64,000 nt of DNA from Tetracentron sinense (lineage: Eukaryota; Streptophyta; Magnoliopsida; Trochodendrales; Trochodendraceae). A program made the position numbers and the translations under genes. Below the pieces are notes generated by a model. It had not been told where the DNA came from. It was given only the letters and a program-made list of their open reading frames with translations, and searched no databases. Each line of letters begins with the position of its first letter. Position 1 is the first letter of the stretch. The stretch covers positions 52,574,627-52,638,626 of the forward strand of contig CM026554.1 in NCBI GenBank assembly GCA_015143295.1, in the 5' to 3' direction. Shown here piece after piece: positions 12,300 to 26,100 of this stretch.

Positions 12300-12985
12300 C
12301 AGGATTCAATAAACTGGATTAATGAAACAACTGAGTCGTGCAATAGCGAGATCCAAATTCTCCTTTTCTCATGTCTATTTTTTGGTAGAAAAAACAGACT
12401 AGCATTTAACCGTAGTATCATGTACAGGACCAACTTGATAGCCCTTCATCGCTGCCACACATCAAACGTGGTGTGCGGGCTGAACATAGGATCTAGGCAC
12501 ATGTTTTAAGGGTCACAGTCATGTTGAGAGCGGTAGCATAGGCACGAAGAGAGGCCTGAATGCCCGAGACAAAATAACATACTTCCCAAGCCACATTTTC
12601 TCCTGACAAAATACGTCTGACCAAATTTGGACTTGGCCAAGCCTCTTGTTAAGCGCAACCTGAATGCCAAGAGGAATAGCCAAAATTAACCAAACTGAGC
12701 TTTACCCAATGGTTCTCCCAAAAAACCTTGAACATTGCAACCTGCTGCTAAACAAAAAACTGTGGTGGAGGATGCAACTGGGGTGGGAGTATTTGGAAGC
12801 GCGGGGAGTAGAGATGTCCGTTGCAATGGCGGTATTAGATCCACCCCGTTGGCTATCTGGGGACCTAGCAGTAGCCAGTAGCGGAGGAAGGCTGACCTGC
12901 AGGCATCAACGATTCACTATGCCACTTGGTAACTTTGGTGAGGATATTATGAGCAATCCAAATATGCCATAAGGATAAAGCCCAA
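12300..12985 (-). pseudogene. Decayed LINE 3' end, RNase H-like piece (tentative)
   Basis: Read on the minus strand there are scattered blocks such as HIWIAHNIL and VSGIQASLRAYATAL, which resemble the linker and RNase H tail found at the C-terminal end of plant L1 proteins. Many stops and shifts interrupt them. No catalytic residues can be assigned with confidence. Could be another kind of debris. Confidence 0.35.
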
Positions 12986-13221
12986 TAGAGTAAAGTAGAA
13001 GGATCAAAGTAAATATGCCTCACGTCCTTTTGTGCCTCACCTTCATCCCTAGATGAGATAAATGATGCTTAGCCCCCAGAGGCTTTCTTTTGCCGGTATT
13101 ATTGGTTAAAAAAAATATGGAAGCTTGAAAGGAGGATTATTAGACAACCAAATTAGGAAATTAATCACCTCCTCCATTGGTGACACGAGGAGGTACTTAC
13201 GTCTCAGGTCTCCTTTTAAAG

Positions 13222-13358
13222 CCACGTGTCCCCTTTTTAATTCCATTTAACTGTAGTTAGGATTCACTCACTCCTAAGGATCACCAATCTACCCTTGGTT
13301 TTTTAAAAAATAAAATGTAAATTTTGTAACCATGGGAGTTTTAAAAAAATTAACTAAA
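13222..13358 (+). repeat. MITE-like core copy (TAACTGTGGTTAA family)
   Basis: Starts near ACGTGTCCCCTTTTTAATTC, then TTTAACTGTAGTTAGGATTC, CACTCACTCC and an A-rich end. It diverges from the copies at 7091-7561 but has the same order of blocks. No ends were defined. Confidence 0.6.
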
Positions 13359-13385
13359 GTTCATGGCAGTTGAGTTGGCTTTGTG

Positions 13386-13448
13386 AGAGCCAGGAGCAAT
13401 AGTTCAAAGTTCATTCCTCGCCAGTGGACTGAACTATTGCTCATAGAA
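13386..13448. repeat. Small inverted repeat with GAGCAATAGTTCA arms
   Basis: GAGCAATAGTTCA near 13393 is mirrored by TGAACTATTGCTC near 13430. A related pair, GAGCAATAGTT and GAACTATTGCTC, stands at 47647-47690. Two copies of the same hairpin sequence suggest a very small mobile repeat. Confidence 0.55.
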
Positions 13449-14123
13449 TTATTAACAAAAACTTCCACTATCCTCATGCTTGAGATTTTTTTAATTGGTA
13501 AAACAAGAGCATACATATATATAAACAGAGCAAAAAAAGATGTACAAATCAAGATTATTAGGTACTGTAAGGGTTAGATGTCTTCAATTTGCAATCTCCT
13601 TCATATTTGCTTGTGTTGATTTGGCATCTAAAAAAATCTTTTAAACCCCGGACCATGTCAACTTACCCAGGACTAGAACATCGGGTAACCCTAACACACC
13701 AGCCCCACCCTCAACCTGGAGTTGCAGCCGAATCTGGTTAACTAGAGACAGAGGTAAAAAACTTTTTTTATTCTTTTTTCAAGTAAAATCTTTTTTATTC
13801 ATTTTTCAGCGTTTATTTAACTATTTGCAAAATCAACAGACATCTGAACATGGGATGGATTGGGCCAACCCGCCTCTCTGCATGGACCAGTAATTACAAT
13901 GATTAGCAGGGGAGAGAGGAAGGAGAGGGAGAGGGAGGAATAACACGACACAATATAAATACAATATCCGGTTATTAAATTACAACAGACATATATATGT
14001 TGGGGGTGCCTGCCTCACCCACATCCATATATATATTGTACACTGAAAATATAGTAGGAAATACTTGAATAGCGCCCTGTAGGAACCCATGAGTTCTTGC
14101 TGACAGAAATCGTGGCAGAGATT

Positions 14124-17100
14124 TCATCGCCAAGCTTCATTAGCTCTTCGTATCCTCTCCTCCTTGGACGAAGTATTCACTTTTCTTTCTAACTGCAAAA
14201 CAAAGAAAACAGACACCCGCTTATATCGTGTACTAGAAAACCGAACTGACCAGCCAATGTGCAAGACAGTCTTACTGAATGTGCAGAAAATTTCTAACAA
14301 TTGAAAACCGATCCAAAACCAAACCAACATGGTCACATATGCTAGCTGGGATGCCAAGAAATAAGTCTTCAAATAGTTAATAGCAGAGTAAGCAACTCTG
14401 AGCAAGCAGGCCACTGTGGATAGTGGGGCCTCGCTTTTCTAACTCGGAGTGTTTATGCTGATCAACCAATATCCTTTAATTGATGGGCCCCGGCTTCCCA
14501 AAAGTAGCATCAACCGAACCATCCTAACCATGGGTTTGATGAACCCAAATTGTGGACCCACTTTGCAGGATTTTATATACCATTAAAAGTTACAAATAAG
14601 ATTGAAATGTGCTTGGCACTTTTCAAAAAGTCTTAACTATTCTACAGGAGTCTGGAACTATGGATGTATCCACCAAATGCACAAAAAATAAAGAAAGCCT
14701 CGCCATATATGATGTGGCAATAAATCCAACCTTCCAACAAATAGAAGCATACCATAGCATTTTTCAACTTCTGTCTCTGCAACTCTTCAACAAGACTCCC
14801 GATGCTGAAATTAAGACAAGTCTCAGTTGGATGTGGAAATCAGCCAACAATACATGTTACAATCTGAAGATGTAGGTCTCATCTCATACCTTTGTTGCAA
14901 ATGAATCACCTGAGACTGTAGCTCTCTCTCCCTTGCAGAAGCCGGAGATATCTGCATATTGTAAGCAGTCACCAATTGGAGTTCGGAAGTTATTCGGTGA
15001 AGGAAAAAATCAGTAAAATTTGGAAATATTACAAAAAAAAGGGACATATCAGGCTATATATATATTTAAAAAAATACAAGATTACTGATTATGAAAAATA
15101 ATTAACGAATATATTTCATATATTAGATATTTATTCGCGAATTTTTCAAAAAAGTCGGTGAAGCATTTAAATTTGTGAAGTTCGCAACTTTTTCAAAAAT
15201 TGTGAATGTTCAAAAGCCATGAATACTTCGTGAATTAATCATTTTACAAATAAGCAGCGTATTATTTGGAACTTTCTGAATAAATCACAGAAACTTTGTT
15301 ACTATGATTGTAAGATATTAATCACCACAAGATATAACCCACTGACAGCTGTTACTGGAATATCTGAAACTTCATTCTTTTTCTCTTTCTATATATATAT
15401 ATATATATTTTTAATTCCTTTCTACTTAGGTTACAAACAACCTTCAAGCTATTTTCCGACTCAAAGGATATCATATAAACACTCAGCAGCTGTTATCAGT
15501 ATTATCAGAAACAACTTTGCTGTGTCACTGAAACAATTACAAGAAGTGCAGTTTGAGTTGGACTCGTCACTTACTTAAAGGACTCATATCAGTAAATCCC
15601 AAAACGAAAATAACTACACAATGCCAAAAGTTTTATCCTTGCCTCTTAAAAGATTCTGCCCCCTTCTAAAAAATAATAAGGTGGTGACATTTAAAACAAA
15701 ATACATAAATACATCATATGCCATTTTTTCGTCGAAGAAATGAATACTACAATTTATTAACACATACATTGTGCTAGTTTGTATCTTTGTTATTGTAAAA
15801 ATCGCATTAGAAACTGTTCTTGCACCATGGACAATGGATGAAAAGTGAAAACAGAACTGCTGTCTAATATTATTTAATATGTTGCGATGGAAATATAGCC
15901 ATCGCTAAAAACCTCTTACTTAAAACCCCATTCCCCTCTGCGCGATCACTTCCTTCCGCCCTAAAACCCCTCTCCCGCGCTCGCACCCCTTCCTCTACTG
16001 TCACCGTTACAGCCATCGCTAGCGCCTCTCTCTCTCTCTCATTTCTGCTCCCTGTCTCTCTTTCTCTCTGCTCCCTGTTATTTCTGTCTGATTTTCTTTT
16101 GAGAGATTCATGGTAGGTTTTCTGAATTTGTGTTCTTAATTACTGGGAAAAAAAAATCATTGGTTTATTTTATAGACCCAGTTCATATAAGTTGCAGTTA
16201 TAATGCAGCAAGTTTTCTAGATTAGTTTATATTAGGTTAGTTTAAATTAGATTAGTTAGTTTAGGTTTTTTTTTTATGTTGAATTAGATTAGTTAATTTA
16301 GGTTAGTTTATCTAATTAAAATTCTTAGTTTATAGTTTTTTTTTTTGGAAGGTATCTTAGTTAAATTAAATTACTTTAGTTAATTTAGGGTAGTTTTTAT
16401 TTTAAATTAGGTTAGTTTATCCTAGTTTAGTTAAATCAAATTAGTTTAGTTTGTTAATGTTTTAAATTAGGTTAGTTTTTCCTATATTAGTTGAACAAAA
16501 TTAGTTTAGTTGTTTTTTATGTTAAATTAGGTTAGTCTATCTTATATTAGTTAAAATAAACTAGCATAGTTAATTTAGGTTTGTTTTTATGTTTAGATTA
16601 GTTACTTTAGGATAGTTTTTATTTTAAAACAGATTGGTTTATCCTAGATTAGTTTAAATTGGTTTAGTTAATTTAGGTTAGTTCTTATTTTAAATTAGAT
16701 TAGTTTATTCTAGATTAGTTTAAATTATTTTAGTTAGTTTATTTGTATTTTAACACTTAGTTTAAATTAGATTAAATTTAGTTAGTTAGATTAGTTAATT
16801 AGGTTACTCTTAAGATGATTTAGGATAGTTTGAACCAATGTTTTAAAACGTGAAAGCGTGAGGCGAGGCGTTAGGACCTCAAGATGCATGAGGCATAAGG
16901 CGTAAGCCTCACAAAAAAGCTTCATGTTCTCTCATTTTAATAAATAAATAAAATATAAGAAAAATTGTAACAAGATTCAAAAAGGTAATGAAAGATTATA
17001 GTATATATATGCATGCATATACATATATATATATATATATATATATTTGTATTCATGCACATTGTGTGTGTTCGTGTGGGCGCACGCGTACATATAGGAA

Positions 17101-20100
17101 TACTATATAAAATTAGTTAAAACAAATAACAAATTAAAAAAAAGACATTTAAGTCCGTTGTGACTAGAAACCTAACTTTAGTTAATGAATGAGACATACG
17201 CCATAGACATAAAACGAGCTTCAAGGCATGAGGCGTGTGCCTCATGTGAGCCTCATGGGGTTTAAGCCTCATGGTTGAGCCTCAAAGCATTTTCTTTAAG
17301 CCTCACCCCGAGCCTCATGGGGTATAAAACCCTATTTTGAACTAGTTAACTAGTTTAATATTTATCTAGATTTAGGTTAGTGAAAATCTGATTTTTTGAG
17401 GTTAGAATAATTAGATTAAGTTGAAATTTATAACTGTAATATCTGAGAGGACTAGGTTGAAGTTTATAACTAAAATATCTTTGAGAATAGAGATAAATAC
17501 AACAATGTCAAAATAGCACGATTATTCAACCTATGCAATAAAAATAAAAACCACACCAGACACTGGCATCCATTCTAAAAACCATATCCATAATATGGTT
17601 GAAGATTGTCTGGTAAAAGTGAAAGTACATCACCATTAATACAATATATTTTTTACATTGATAGCAAATTGAGCATCCAAAGGGATAGGAGCCTGATAGG
17701 ATGCATATGTTTCGAGTCACCCATAACCATAAAGGGATACAAAAAAAGAAAAAAATAGAGTAAGAAAAATCAAAATGGCCCCCTACACATTTTTTTGTCT
17801 GTATATGTATAGTTAGCGACGGTTATTTTTCCGTCGGTATAGCATTTTTAGCAACGATTATTTATCACCACTACATCACTGAAAACCGGCGTAAAAGATG
17901 TGATTCCGTCGCTATTTACCTTCAAATGTGATTATAAAATGCCATTATAGCGATGGAACTGGGCCTTTTTAGCAATAGAATATTTCCGTCAGTACCTGCG
18001 ACGGATTCCTATTACCGTCGCTATACTTCATACTGACAGAGTTGTAACAGTCACCATTTCAATCGCTAATATCAATAGCGGCGGAAAACACCTTTTACCG
18101 TCGGTAGGTTCCCGTCACTATAACTTGTTTTTCTTGTAGTGCATGCATGATTTTCCAAACCAATAACTGGACAATGCAACATTTAAATGAGTTATTTCAT
18201 CCAACAAATAGATGCCGATTAAAGCTTCATAATTCTGGAAGTGGTATACCATATTGTCATGTATCCAGCTAGAGATAATGTAACAGTTCTCAAGCAAAAA
18301 GGTAAAATCTACCTGTGAGAGGTCATTAGTGCCTGCCTCAGGAAAATCCGTGTATTGGCCTGTATTGAGTAAAAACAAGCCGAATCCTCAACAAAATTAC
18401 CACATATAGAATGTAAAAAGCTAATATATTCATTAGAAGCTCAGTTATAACAGGCATTACCAGAGGTTTGTTCCACACATTTGATCAATTTAATTATTTG
18501 TTCCTGTCAGCATCAAGAAAAAAGATGATGAAGAAACCGAAGAGGTTAAGTACATACTACATAGATAAAGGAAAGAGTTTGTGGACACACCCTTTGCATG
18601 GTGTTCTGTTGCCAAATGCATTGCAATGATGGAAGAACTGAGGCAGCTGTAATGGCAGGGGTTGTGGAACTGGTTGAAACTCCAGAAACTGGGTTGACAA
18701 ATTCATTTGTAGAAGCACCCTGAATCAGAAACAAAAGTGACAATGGTTAAAAAGCATTTGCCTAAAACAAATTTTGATCGATAATCAAGCATATATATTA
18801 GCATACAGCTAAAAGCGTCACCAAGAGTTTACAAGTATAAACTCAAAAGTAAGCTGAAAGAAAACATCATCCTGACTCCTCGCCTACAAAATCCGCCCAA
18901 GGAAGAACCTCATCCTAACACCATCCGAAGCTCCTCCCCATCATGAGTAAGACCCGCCCATTCCAACACCGCCACCCTAACCCGCGCACAAATATGCGAA
19001 TGCAACGCCAAAGAATCCTCAAAAACTCGGCGATTTCTTTCTTTCCATATCATCTACGTTATAGCACCCGAAAGCACCGACCAAATTGCCTTCACCACTT
19101 CAATCTCACTACTCCTAGGCCAACAAGATAATATGCCAAGTTCCATTTTTGTTGTTATGGCAGATATATGACATTATTTTATAAAAACCAAAGTTGGATG
19201 GATGAACCTAGGGGTGAGTGAATCTTAGTCCATTTTCCATTCCCCTATAACGATTTATCTATAGATAAGGGTGCCCTATTTCCTTAGAAAGAGGGGAGGT
19301 ATAATATCAAATAAGTTAAGCTACAAAATCTCTCGAGGACAACTAAATAAGAATGCCATGATAAATTAAAATGGAAGCCTCTTATCACTTCCGCGCACCC
19401 TACAGGGAATACTGAGACTCCCAAGGGGATGACATTTCACCATCTTGCCTAGATGGAAAGCCATAACCCTAGGAATGATTCAGAACTACCTGCATCCAGA
19501 AGCCTTGCTTTAGAGGCTTAAGCTAATTCAACAAGACAAGCATTTCATATACCCCTGTAATTCCCTCCAAAAAGTGTAAATTGTATAATTCTGCTAAAAA
19601 TCTGAACTGGAAATTTTATCCACAAGATGGAAGACATATTCAGTATAATAATTATTAAAAGTGCAACTCATCTTTACTAATATAAAGAGAATGATCGGGT
19701 TCAAAACATTGATTGAATTTTAGCTTAATTCCAAAACTGTCATTTACTAATTTTAGCTTTTATTAATATAGGGACTTAAAAAGTTGATTGAACTTTAACT
19801 TGATTTCAAAACTGCCCTTTACTAATATATAAAGCAATGTTTTCATAATCGGACTGGCCATCGAACCGTCAGGGTGACCGGTTCCTGGTTGGATCGGTCC
19901 GGTTGGATCGTGTCCTTTTATTATTATTTTTTTAAAAAAATCTTTTTTTTTGGCCGGTTTTTTCCATTTATATCACCAGTTCTCCGGTTGAAGAGACTAG
20001 TTCTTCTAATTCTCAATTTTAAGGTTGGTTTTTAGAACAGTCAAATTATAGTGATTTTGGGGACTGGTTGACCGGCCGATTCCCGATTTTACTGGTTCAA

Positions 20101-23100
20101 CTGGCCAATTCCCGATTTTACCAATTCAACTGGCTGATTACTTATTTTAACAATTCAACTGGATCATCATATAAATAAGAGAAAAACTGAAAACTGAGAT
20201 TCACAAAGAGTGAACCTAAAGGAAGGAAAAAGTACAAGATCGACTCAAAAAAAGCTACAAGTAAAATAATATATATCATAACATGACAAAGGCAACTCTC
20301 CTTAGGCTGGCAAAACTGTTCCTTTAGCGAAAATGTTGCTTCCCACTTTATGGATACACACCCCTAATCGAAGCCCAATCTGCAAGAAGCTTACAAACCC
20401 GCTTGGTCACACGCCCAACCAATAAAGAAGTGCCATAAAAAAAAATCTGCCTATTTCGCTTTGCCCAAATTGACCAGGCGATAGCCCTTGGAAGAAAATC
20501 CCAAAAGAGGTCTAAGCAAGGACCCAACAACCCGACTGCCAACAAGATAAGAAACTGTGGAAGGAATTGGGAAAAACCGACAACTCCAAAATGAGCAAAA
20601 AAGACACTCCAGAGTCCAAACATGAAAGGGCAGTGCAAGAGTAAGTGATCAACAGATTCATCTGCTACAAGGCACATCACACATCAATTTAGAAGATACC
20701 AACCCCTGCTTTAAAGATGGACTACTATCAAGATTTTATCCAGAAAAGTGGTCCATAGAAAAAAGGATACCTTGGATGGCATGCCCGAATGTCACACCAC
20801 TCTACTGGGAAAAGCCAAGTGAGGGTACACTCACTCCAAACCCGCAAGAAGGATCTAACAATAAACTGACCTTTGTTGTCCCTAGGCCACACTCAGGTAT
20901 CCCTAGAATTTGGGTTAAGATTAATAGCTTTAGATGTCCTAGCATATTGATAAACGAACTCACTTCTCAATTCTGCAATGACCTCCTGAATCTAGGGACC
21001 CAGACTACTGACTCACCCCTTCTTTCCAATACGGATGCCACTGACCCTTGATGATCTAGAGACAATGAATGCATCGATGGAAAATCCTATTTGAGAGTAT
21101 TGGGACCACACCACAAGATCAGACCAGAAATTAACCACCTCCCCATTCCTAATGACAAATCTGGTATGAATATTGAAGTCTTCCCTAATTTTGAGAATTG
21201 CTCTCCAAAGGCCCACCCCTTGTGGATTTTTTGACCCTTTAGGGTACCATCTATTGCATGCCCCGTATCGCACCACAATGACCTTTCTCCAACGACTATT
21301 ACATCTTTTCCCAAATCTCCACAACCATTTACCCAACAAAGCTTTGTTCACAACTTGGAGATGCCACAAATTAAGACCCCCGAACTCCTTTGGACGACAG
21401 ACCAAATTCCAACTAACTAAATGGAACTTCTTAGTGTAAAACTTTTGGTTCCACAAAAAGTCATGTTGGATTATTTCTAGCCTAATAGCCACCGATAAAG
21501 GGATGGAGAAATAAGAGAGGTAATAAGTTGGAAGGCTACCAAGAGTGCTTTTAAGAAGAGTTGCCCTCCTGTTTCGAGAGAAAACTAGTCTGCCAACCCT
21601 CGAGTCTCTTAATGCATCTCTTGATCACCGGCTCCCAAACCGCAGTAGCTTTATAAACGATCACTTGTCGGTCAGTTTTCAAAACATTGATATAAAGAGA
21701 ATGTGAGACTTAAAAACGTTGATTGAAAATTATCTTAATTTCAAAATTGCCCATAATAATTGATATAAAGAGAATGTGAGACTTAAAAACGTTGATTGAA
21801 AATTATCTTAATTTCAAAATTAACCATAATAATTGATATAAAGAGAATGTGAGACTTAAAAACGTTGATTGAAATTTATCTTAATTGCAATTACCTTTAA
21901 TAATATATAAAGAGAATGAGACTTGGAAAAATTAATTGGAATTTACCTTATTTAAAAGATGCTCCTATTTTATTTTTAAAAAACGTACATCAAGTTTTTA
22001 TACCCAAAATGCACTCAATTTTTTTATAGTCAAAATGTACTTCCAGTATTTTGATTCCCAAAATGCTCCCAAGTTAGGTTTCTATACCAAAAATGCCCTC
22101 ATTTTTTTCTATAGTCAGAATGTCCTCAAGTTTTTTGGTTCCCAAATTGCCCTCACAATTTTTTTACCCAAAATGCCCTCAAGTTTGCCCATGTTTCATT
22201 TTATTTATTTCTAAAATGCTCCTCAAGTTTCTATACACAAAATGCCCTCAATTTTTCTATACCCAAAATGCTCCTAAAGCTTTTTGGTTCTCAAAATGCC
22301 CCTAACTTATTATGCCCAACATCCCCTCACAATTTTTTTACTCAAAATGTTCCTAAAGTTTTTATACCCAAAACATTTCTTCTTAAGTTTTTTTTTCCAA
22401 AATGTCCCTTAAATTTTTATACTATCTATGCACGTGCAAGCCCACATGTACTGATGTACAAGGATATTATTTTGATACAATGTTCTATAGTTGATCTTAC
22501 ATGCATCGCACTTGCGGTCCACTATTATATATCTTTACTAATTAAAGAGAATGGGCTGGTTAAAAATGTTGGTTGGATTTTGTCATAATGAAAAAATTAC
22601 CCTTATTCTTATCTTCTACCTTTACTATTATACAGAGAATGAGCTGGTTAAAAACCTTGATTGAATTTTCATAATAATAAATTACCCTTATATTTATCTT
22701 CTACCTTCTTTCCTATTATAAAAAGAATGGGCCAGTTAAAAACGTTGATTAAATTGTCATGATGATAAAATTACCCCCTCTCTCTCCCCATCCCCTCTCT
22801 CTCACATGCATCGCACGTGTGGCCCACTAGTTCCATATGATGAACTAAGTTAAAAAAAGCTGGTAGTTATTTTACTTTTTCCAAATTATTGACCCAGTCA
22901 TGGTATGTGAAGGATGAAAATTGTCTTATGTACAAGGTAATGGGGTGCAGGAAACAGGAAAAGCAGCTTTGGCACAAGAAACACCACAAATTATATGACT
23001 AGAACTGTGCTTTTATAATTCTGCCGGTGATTGTCATAAAAGGTAATCAAGCAATACAAATTGGTTAGCACTCGTAACTAGAATAGGTTGCATTTCAGAT

Positions 23101-26100
23101 CTTACCATACTGACAGTAGTGTCTAAGTCCATCTTGAAAGCACTGTATTATTACATTAAATGTAGTGCCAGGGCTATTGAATCACTGAACAAAAATTAAA
23201 AATTTTAAATGGATCGAATATTTATTTTCCACACATTTTGCACCATGCAAGACTATCCGACATTTAATTAACCTTCATAACCTTAGCTAATATGAGAGTA
23301 GCTGTGGCAAGATTGGAAATATATATATGTATGTATATTAGACCATTAAAATAAGCATTATTTATGGTAATACATGGTATCGAATGAAAACAAGGATACC
23401 TTGGGACTGAGCTCTGCAGCTGTGACTTTGAAGCGCCCCTTGCGTTGGACAACTGGTCCTTCTGATGCATCGTCCACTACATTAACAGATGCAACAATGG
23501 CCCCATACAATGGTTATAGATTATGGTTTAATAAAACCATATTTAATTAGACAAAAGACGAGATAACAATAAAGCAAGAATACCACAAGTGGCACATACC
23601 AGATGTAGGATTATTAGTATCTCTCTTTTGACGATACGATAATGCACTGTAGTTCCGCTCGGATTGATACTTTGGTTGTAGAGACTCCCTTCAAAATATT
23701 TTCAAGATTCCCATGTTAATAAGTTCACTACATCTACAAGTTTTTTCTCTCAAATACAAGGAAATAGTGAAAAAAAAATTAGTGTCAACTATCAGAAAAT
23801 CATTATGGGACACATCAAAACAGAAAAACTCACTTTGGTGGAAAGAAATTGAGATGGCGATGACATATTTTGAAGGTTTAAGTGATTAGAAGTATAACAA
23901 CATTGCATCTCACTTCACAGCAGGATAAACCCTTTGTTAAGCAACATTTTTGGTAATGTACATATAGATATTTTTTTCCAGAAGTTACCAATATGTCAGT
24001 ACTTGGGAGTTGCAGAACTTGCACTAGATGTCTACAGTCAATATTGATCAGATCATTGCAGGAAGAAATCTCTACACAATTGACTGCACCCCATGGGCGT
24101 CTTGTTCCTACATGATACATTGAATTTACCATAAATCGAGCAGACATCTCTGTATTAGTGGTTCTAATCAAGGATAGGATATGGTCACGTTAAGTACCAA
24201 TAAAATTCTCAAGATATAATGAATATAGTACCCACATAACACAACCTTTTCTTTCACTTTTTGTTTCCCTTTTTTAAGAGTAAAATGCATTTATCAAGCA
24301 ACAGATCAAGGAAATAGAATTCTTTTTGTATGCATATCAACTCATTCTCTCCAATGCATAGCCTAGCTGCACTACATAAAGTATGACCAGAAAATCTGCC
24401 CAGATCCACCGAAATAAAAAAATATGGTACTTGAAACTCAAAGTCTCCATTGTCCACCCTTAGTCCCTCTAAGAAATCACGCATGACAGGTCCGCCTCAA
24501 GCGGTGATGCTATTGCATAGTATAGGATATAGGGGGTTCCCATAGGCAAAGCGGTGATGCTTATGCAATCCACATTTATTTTATTCATTATCCTTATGAA
24601 GAAGTTAAAGATATTACGAAAGAGTCTTTGTGATCGGTTGATTCGGTTCTCCCTGGTGCCATTGCATAGTCAATGTGGAAGGAGAGGAACAAGAGAGTTT
24701 TTGAGGATTCCCAATGTGTCCCCTCCCATATTTGCTCATGTAATATGCTACTCATTCTTGAGTGGTGTTCAGTATTGCAGGTCGGTGAGGACTTGGGAAG
24801 GTTGGTGGGGTGAAAATCTTCTTTTTGTCAAGGCGATCCGAGTCACCTTCAGCTCAGCTCCGTAGAGAGATCATTATTTCAGCATGTTTCTTATCTTTCC
24901 TTCATCTCCCGAGTTTATGTGCTTGTAAACTCTTGTTTGTTTATACTTGTAATTCTACTATTATATCTTGATTATATTTATGATTATGGCATGAGATTTA
25001 CCAATTTTTAAAAAAGGACCATGCATATGCTTAGATAATGCTACCAAGAACTCCCAGTAACACAATTTCAACTCTCATCCACCTAGTGGGGATTGCATGA
25101 GTTCTTCTACTGATCTGTCTCTTCTAAGAATTTAAGACCTTGCACATTTGCATCTAGAATTCCATAGACGAAAGAATGCACCAAAAAGGATCCCTGGTAG
25201 AATAGAAATAGAAGAATCACTCGCAAGATTTCATCTACATTCAATCAGCTAATAGTCTAAATGTGCACCCAAACTGTGATGACAAAGCATTCGAAGTGAT
25301 CTTCTTCCCAATACATTTGCATAGAAAGCCACCAACTATGCAACTGAAGTTTAACTACAGGTATAGAACAAGGATATTAAACGCATACAAAACGCCGGTC
25401 CTGTGAAGCATGTGTCAACATATCACCTAATTAAGAATTGATGTACATAAAAAATAAAAATAAAAGATAAGAACCACAAGTAGCACCCAAAGTATTTAAG
25501 TTTACCTGTCCCCGTTGACATTAACTTTTTTAGAAGGGGAAAGAACATTCTCCGGTAGAACTGAACCACTCAAGAACTTTTCACATCCAGGAATGATATA
25601 CTGTGGTATAAGGCAACTTCGCTCCAAATTCTCATCATCATTGTTTCTAGCTTCTTGTTCCTCTGCCCTCGGCGACGACTTTAATTGAAAATGTCGTTCA
25701 GAATCTGATGGGATGGCATATTTAAAGTTTGGGCTACTCGCATTGAGATCATCCTCACAAACATCAAAACAACCTCTGCAATGAAGTAAATGGTTGCACA
25801 AATAAATAAATATTAATGTACCCCACGAAGTTTAGCTTAACTGGTTCTTATTATCTTTTAATTAACTATGAAATGAAATGCATGTCTTGGAACAATGCTA
25901 GAGATTAATAATGACTAATTAGCATGGAAATAAAAATCGCCGAAACCGATACGAAACGGGCAATACGTATAGGTATCGGTAGTATCCTGTACGATAGTTA
26001 TATCAATACGAAACAGGCGATACATATCGTTTATTAGTTATTTATGTTTTAATTCATTGTGTAATTGTAATTGTATTTGCTACTTTATTTTTGAGTTGCT

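Larger units (their letters stand above)
15865..18141. mobile_element. CACTA (En/Spm) element remnant, right end preserved
   Basis: The sequence ends TTTTTCTTGTAGTG at 18141, the reverse complement of the CACTACAAGAAAAA terminus of CACTA elements. Before it, 17815-18110 holds many subterminal blocks of the type AGCGACGGTTATTTTTCCGT and CCGTCGCTA in both orientations. Similar blocks (GCGATGGAAATATAGCCATC) reappear at 15880-15905, so the element may reach that far left, but no left CACTAC terminus was found. The interior has a C/T-rich stretch (15915-16090) that looks like a promoter-leader, then AT repeats. No transposase frame survives. It sits in the 3.4-kb kinase intron, its end about 170 bp from an exon. 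Confidence 0.65.
19671..22830 (+). mobile_element. Helitron-like composite: tandem 5' and 3' ends
   Basis: A start of the form A|TCTTTACTAATATAAAGAG stands at 19671. A 3' end with hairpin ATGCATCGCACGTG followed by CCCACTAG|T stands at 22830. A|TC start, hairpin, CTAG|T end and no target duplication are the marks of Helitrons. Inside, a degenerate 3' end (ATGCATCGCACTTGCGGTCC, near 22500-22522) is followed at 22532 by a fresh TCTTTACTAATTAAAGAG start, so 22532-22830 is a 299-bp unit placed head-to-tail after a longer one. Starts of the same type recur near 22619 and 22710. The longer part carries a LINE fragment and two tandem arrays. No Rep/helicase gene is present. Confidence 0.65.

Noticed and set aside
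16200..16830. Interstitial telomere repeat
   Set aside because: The TTTAGGG heptamer is not repeated; only loosely similar TTTAGG words occur.
21936..22588. Three overlapping plus-strand frames rich in F, C and P
   Set aside because: By-products of the AAAATGCCCTCAAGTTTTT array; similar peptides arise in all three frames.
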